Made by a program: the position numbers and the translations under genes. DNA of 64,000 nt from Lepidurus packardi. Lineage: Eukaryota > Arthropoda > Branchiopoda > Notostraca > Triopsidae. The DNA lies in contig JAKZAN010000007.1 in assembly GCA_023053545.1 (NCBI GenBank), positions 6,820,001 to 6,884,000 of the forward strand. The letters are read 5' to 3'. The notes below the pieces were generated by a model. That model searched no databases. It saw nothing but the letters and a program-made list of their open reading frames with translations, and had not been told where the DNA came from. Numbering within the stretch: position 1 is the stretch's first letter; every line of letters starts with the position of its first letter. This document shows positions 55,977 to 64,000 of this stretch, piece by piece.

Positions 55977-57302
55977 GTAACCGTTGCCTTTGTGCCAAAA
56001 CACTTGAAAATGGGCGCCAAAATGATGTCACGTGAGTGAATGCAAAAGAAACAAGACGCTAAAACGTGCAAGGGTCACCTCTTCTTAAAACAGGTGAATG
56101 CACTTAATTAACTTTCAAGGGTTTTTAAATGGTAAAGATCATAAGGAAAAGTATTTACGAAGGTCTGAAAAAAACACAGTATTTGAAAGTTTCAATAATG
56201 ACGTCATCAAAAGCTTTCGGGCTGAGGCACGGCCTGCTTTGGCAGTTGGTTGTGATGGTGGTGCCCTTGTTTACGTGTAGTTCTGGGTGTTTTCCTAAAT
56301 TCCAACGTTATTTCTTTGCCACAATTGAAGAACCATCAAATTGTGGTAATTTTCTTCCTAGTTCTGTTGAATTTTCGCTAAGATGGCTTATATGCATTGA
56401 AAAAGACAGACAAACTATAACCTTTTCCACGTTTTCCGCCTCTTCGCTAAGCTATATGTTCACATAGCCACATAGGAAATATCTGTATCCAGGTTGCAGT
56501 GTATAAATTCAGTATGGTATGTAGGTAGGGCCCAACCTCACCCTGGCCTTTTCGTGATGTAATGAAAAGAGCAGTGAATCTTTTAGGAGCAGTCTAGATC
56601 TATGTCGCGGACCCATTTTATTGCAGGATTTCTCGGTGCTGGAAAAAGCGACCCAACAATTTTCTCTCGACTTTTTGACTTATGCGAATTTATGAATCCT
56701 TACAAACCTCATCGTGCAAAATGTATAAGCCTGTATAAGTAACTTGCCCCCCACCTTGAGTTAGGTTGAGCTTCCTATTTGACTTGAAACTAGGCATTTT
56801 TTTAGTGTTTCTAACTTATTAAAATTTCGGTTATACTTGTCTAATGTTTTGCCCCTGAAGCGATGTTCGGTTGGAACCTTTTATGAACGGTTAGTAAGTT
56901 TGCCTGGCGGCAAAAAACTATAATGTTGTTATAACTCTACTTACTCTACTTACTGTGGGAGTTAAATGTGTGGTCTTCCTCAAAATTGCGCGATGAACGG
57001 GCCATCACCGCCTATCCTGTCCTATACGATGTTTCCCTGCTTTAACGATCCTACGAAAAGTTCAACCGAAACTATTCAGTATCTCTAAGGCATGGAAAAT
57101 TGTATTAGTCTCTTGTCAAGTTTTTGTTACATCTTATATGTTGGTTAATTTTCTCATGCCTTTTTTTATGTTTCAGATATGTTAGCGGTGCGATAAAACG
57201 CCAGTTACCCTGGAGGGATTGCTTTAGCATTCATTTCGTGCAGTCAGTTTTCAGCTTCGACCTGACATTCCTAGAGCGTCGTGCTCCACGTTCCAATCTA
57301 CC
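55977..57302. other. Intergenic region 5' of ANKLE1 and of the acidic gene
   Basis: Holds the likely promoter of ANKLE1 and 5' non-coding sequence of the plus-strand gene starting at 57303. An acceptor-like TTTATGTTTCAG ends at 57177, suggesting the translation start lies in a second, mostly untranslated exon. It also contains one short secretory-looking reading frame (56198-56467, listed separately). Confidence 0.5.
56198..56467 (+). CDS. Possible small secreted protein or chance reading frame
   Basis: An 89-codon frame begins MTSSKAFGLRHG, followed by a hydrophobic stretch (LLWQLVVMVVPLFTC) like a signal peptide, then a Cys-containing tail. It is not recognised as any family. It may be a chance frame or an exon of something larger. 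The longer frame opens upstream at 56129. Confidence 0.15.
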   Translation: MTSSKAFGLRHGLLWQLVVMVVPLFTCSSGCFPKFQRYFFATIEEPSNCGNFLPSSVEFSLRWLICIEKDRQTITFSTFSASSLSYMFT

Positions 57303-60672
<3,370 letters not shown>

Positions 60673-63600
60673 GTAAGTTTTTGCTTCTTTTTTATTTCCC
60701 TTCATAGTTTTCTTTATGGATGGGGAGGATTTTTAGCAAAAGATTTTTTATTTTGTATTGATTTGGTCCATCATTTTGAATTCATGGGGAAGTTGATTTT
60801 TTAAAATATTACTTATTTAGGGGGTAATGATTGATTATTTGAGTAAGTCTAATCCACATAGTGTGTAGAGTAGAGGTAAAAGATGTATAGGTATTTTACA
60901 AGGAAAAAAGGATAATGATGGATATCTTTTAGGTCAGCATTGCACTCTAAGAGATGTGGAGTTGGTGTAGGTGTGTCTTAGAAAGTCGGTTCTTAGTTCT
61001 TAGCTTTCATCCCGAGCGCTGGCAACCCAACTTTGTGGAGCCAACATTGGCACGAGAGATAGAGACATGGATTATGTCCATCAAAGCCTTCTCTACTTAG
61101 TTCGCTTCAGTGTTATTGTCAGGAAACACATCACCAGTTGCCCGGTAAAACAATATAAACCTCGCTCCCTTCGTGATAAAGGGACGTCAAGCACTGCTTT
61201 CCTTTCTTCGTTGCGGCTCTTTACTTGCTCGGGGGTCAGATAAGATGCCATCTCCCCAAGTCAACGGGGGAAAATCAAGCCAATAGGAGTTATTTCCAAG
61301 CTATATTTTACCTGCACCTAAAGTATTGGAAATTGATCAAATAACTCCCTTTAGTAGCCACTTACTTCCAAACGCGTTTCCAGGTCCTTTTAACGGACAA
61401 TAGCCACCCAAATTTTTGACCACCCGTGTGGTGTCTACTACAATACACAGGTTAACCTATATACTGTTGTATCGGCATGCAAACTTTTAATTGTAGCGTC
61501 ACCGACGTGTCATGGCGTGGTTTATGGTTCTCGTTAGCATGGTCATTATTTACTTGAGAACAGTAAACAAACTCTGAGGTTACCCTGGATACCGATGTTA
61601 GTGGCTTTGGAAAAGTCATGTGATCCTAGTTTGTCTTTAATAGCATAATTGCTATGAGGGCAAATATAATTGGAAAGTAGACTTCTCGCTCTATTGTCAA
61701 GACAGTAGTTTTTTGTGTGTGGCTAGTGTGGCCTTTAAAGGTTTTTAGGAAGGCGTGGGCTGTCTTGTGGAGAAACGCAACAGGAACCCCAGGAAGTTAA
61801 GTGACGTCAGCACAGGAGGCTAACTGTTTGGTTTAGGGATCCTGCACCGAAATTGTGGGCGCTGAGAAGGAAATCGATCTGTGTCACAACAATAGACGCG
61901 GTTCCATTCTTCGCCTAAAGAGAGTTTCAAGTATGGGATTCCACTTCCCTGCCTCCCTTTTGCTTGGCCTTTTCGGTGCAAGTTCCTGTCTGTGTGTCTG
62001 GTACCGTTGTATTAAGAGATAAACTTGCGGTATCCTCCTAGCAAAAAATACCAAGTCGTGAATATGTTCTGATCCTGGGGTCGCTGTGATCACATGCACA
62101 TCCCAAACCACAAAGTAAGGAACATGATCTAGTATCTTGTTCCGACCAGAGTTTGGCCAGAATACTCTGCCACCTGCTCCTTGGAGGATTCTAGCTTTCC
62201 TTGTCTTCTCTCAGTTGCCCTGACGTCAAGCACTCTAATTAGCGGTCCTCGGCTTTGCAGACTGATGGAACTGGGACGGAGAGGGAGTGGGATGAAAGAC
62301 CATCACAATTCAAGCTGTTTTTAGCTCTCGCTTTTTTTAACGTACATTTTTTGGCGTGGTCCGTTTGTTTGTCTTACGAGTTTTGAGTTTCCTTTTATTT
62401 TATTTTTATATTGTTCGAAGAAGGCGGCCGCATGCTTGTACGAGTAGCGCACGAGCTTCCCGAAGGAAGTTTACCGATAAGATGTTGAAGCAGCTTATGA
62501 ACTGCGCTACAGGAAGCTCGATTGCTTAAAACTTGGCGGGGTTCATAACGCCATGCAAGGGTCCAGGCTAATGTATCGTAGGAGTATTAGGAATGTAGGT
62601 ACTTTGAGGTTCCAACTTTGGGTCTCGGTTTTCCTTGACTGGGTTCAAGCAGGCAAATTTCCGGACGTCAGATCTTTGAATATGCTATTTATTTTTTTGT
62701 GGGGCAGAGTATTTTTGCTTTTGCTCCACCAACCTTGTTTTGATATATAACATCGTCGATCATCGCTAGAAGACGTCGGGGGAACAAAATGAGAGCCGAT
62801 TGCAGGCATAGGAACCTTGGAAATATGTGGGGGGGGGTTCTTTCCCTTTTTCCTTTTTTGGTGAATAATCTTTTTCTTTTTTCGCGAACTCAGATGGAGG
62901 TGTAAGGCTTAACCATTTGATCGCAATGCGAATTATAGTAACAAGAGGTTTAGTAACAAGAGGTTTAGTAACAAGAGGCTTCAAGCAATGGAGGGTAACA
63001 TTGATATTTGGTAGCTTTCGTTAACTTTCTTTGGGAGAGTTCGTCCGAGTCGGTGAAGGCGACGGGAGCTCAACAGGTGCAATCGATCGTTGTGTGTTTG
63101 TGTAGTACGTTGTATGTCGCCGACGAAGAAAATGGGGAGAAAAGCGCAGGCAAACAAACCAACCAGCCTCTTTTATCCAGGGCTAATATCTAAATCCCAA
63201 GCACGAAAACTTGATGACTTTACTTGATTCCAACAACAAGTGGAAAAAGAAAAGGCAGACCAATCCCTTTCATCGTTTTGTCTGAAGCCTCTTGGAAGTA
63301 ATTACAGTTCGGTTGACCGACTGAGGCTGATAACCTGGTGGAATCGCCAATTACGCCCCAAAAATGAAAGAAGAAAAAGTCTGAGAAGACATTCCTGACT
63401 CATGTGCCCCAATACCGCAAATATTATGATTCAGCCCACAGAAAAATATTTTTCTTTTTTTGTGTGTGTGCTTGGTTTCCAGTTTCGGGCGTGCTATGAA
63501 GTTTTGTGCTGCTTATCGTCTGGGGAAATGTTTTGAGCCACAGCGAAATTTTCCAGCTTTATGCGAATACATAGCATAGAACAACAAGGAAAGGACACGC

Positions 63601-64000
63601 AAAAGAAAGTAACGGTTAGAAAACCGTCCTAGTTGTACTCCACGGTGTCCGCTCTTCGTATGTAAAACTTGGAGAACAGGAAGCACCCTGTTCATTCGTG
63701 AATAACATGTTTCAGTTTCAATTGACACGATGCTGAGGCTCCCGAAGAAGAAAATCAATAACTTTTCTACCAGCTTCAAACTAGCCTTTTATTTTTCCTT
63801 TTCTTTATAGAGATTTTTTTTTTTTTGCTATTAGCCTTAAACAAGCCTGGCCATGTCTATAGTTTTGAAACGAAAAGTGAAGAGAATGTTTTCCTTGCGT
63901 TAGGGTTGGCAAATTTGTAGGAAAAAAGCCAAGATACGCGTGAGGACTCGAAATAGCCCGAACAGTTCGAAGGAATCTGTAAGATGTAGGAGGCGGGTGT
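60673..64000. other. Right end of window: probable intron or intergenic DNA
   Basis: No coding exon was recognised on either strand. If the acidic gene continues, this is its second intron. It contains a small tandem repeat at 62936-62980 and a few homopolymer runs. Confidence 0.5.
62936..62980. repeat. 15-bp tandem repeat, three copies
   Basis: The unit TAGTAACAAGAGGTT occurs three times in a row, with the last copy changed near its end (AGGCTT). Confidence 0.9.

Noticed and set aside
56602-56742. Short frame starting MSRTHFIAGFLGAGKS, resembling a CobW-type P-loop
   Set aside because: Only the GFLGAGKS string fits; the following residues do not match the family and the frame stops after 46 codons, so it is probably chance.

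Overview
The window is nuclear DNA of an animal, almost certainly an arthropod. All recognisable genes are spliced with GT-AG (once GC-AG) introns. Two encode nicotinic acetylcholine receptor (nAChR) subunits of the arthropod types, and one encodes a secreted DUF4773 protein, a family known mainly from arthropods. The housekeeping genes have very short introns (mostly 43-70 bp). A compact crustacean genome of the Daphnia type would fit, but species is not decidable here. Exon models were built by hand from reading frame, splice consensus and family knowledge; every complete model has a coding length divisible by three.

Layout. (1) 1-14,664, minus: the 5' part of an nAChR alpha gene, seven exons scattered over long introns and cut by the left edge just after TM1. 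(2) 14.7-36.0 kb: about 21 kb with no gene I can support. (3) 36,039-39,191, plus: a complete second nAChR subunit gene, head-to-head with the first and with matching exon lengths, except that the minus copy has one extra intron carrying a perfect hairpin. (4) 40,461-56.0 kb: a gene-dense block: a multi-OB-fold zinc protein resembling CST subunit CTC1 (minus), mitochondrial CLPX (plus), RABGGTB (plus), BORCS8 (minus), NAA35 (plus), a DUF4773 secreted protein (minus), a foldback/MITE-like inverted repeat, and an ANKLE1/LEM-3 nuclease (minus). (5) 57.3-64 kb: the start of an unrecognised plus-strand gene with an acidic N-terminus, a 2.9-kb intron holding a 250-bp TA microsatellite, and a 3' end beyond what I can trace.

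The two receptor genes probably form an old tandem cluster supplying subunits of pentameric cholinergic channels. The housekeeping genes are functionally unrelated (mitochondrial unfolding, Rab prenylation, lysosome positioning, N-terminal acetylation, DNA cleavage, probable telomere or single-stranded DNA binding) but share tight packing: CTC1-like/CLPX and BORCS8/NAA35 are divergent pairs with only a few hundred bases between starts. No mobile-element coding sequence, tRNA, rRNA, CRISPR or bacterial-type operon was found. I found no clear new biological system. The most interesting points are the hairpin in the paralogue-specific nAChR intron, the CTC1-like gene in an arthropod, the MITE beside the DUF4773 start, and the orphan acidic gene.
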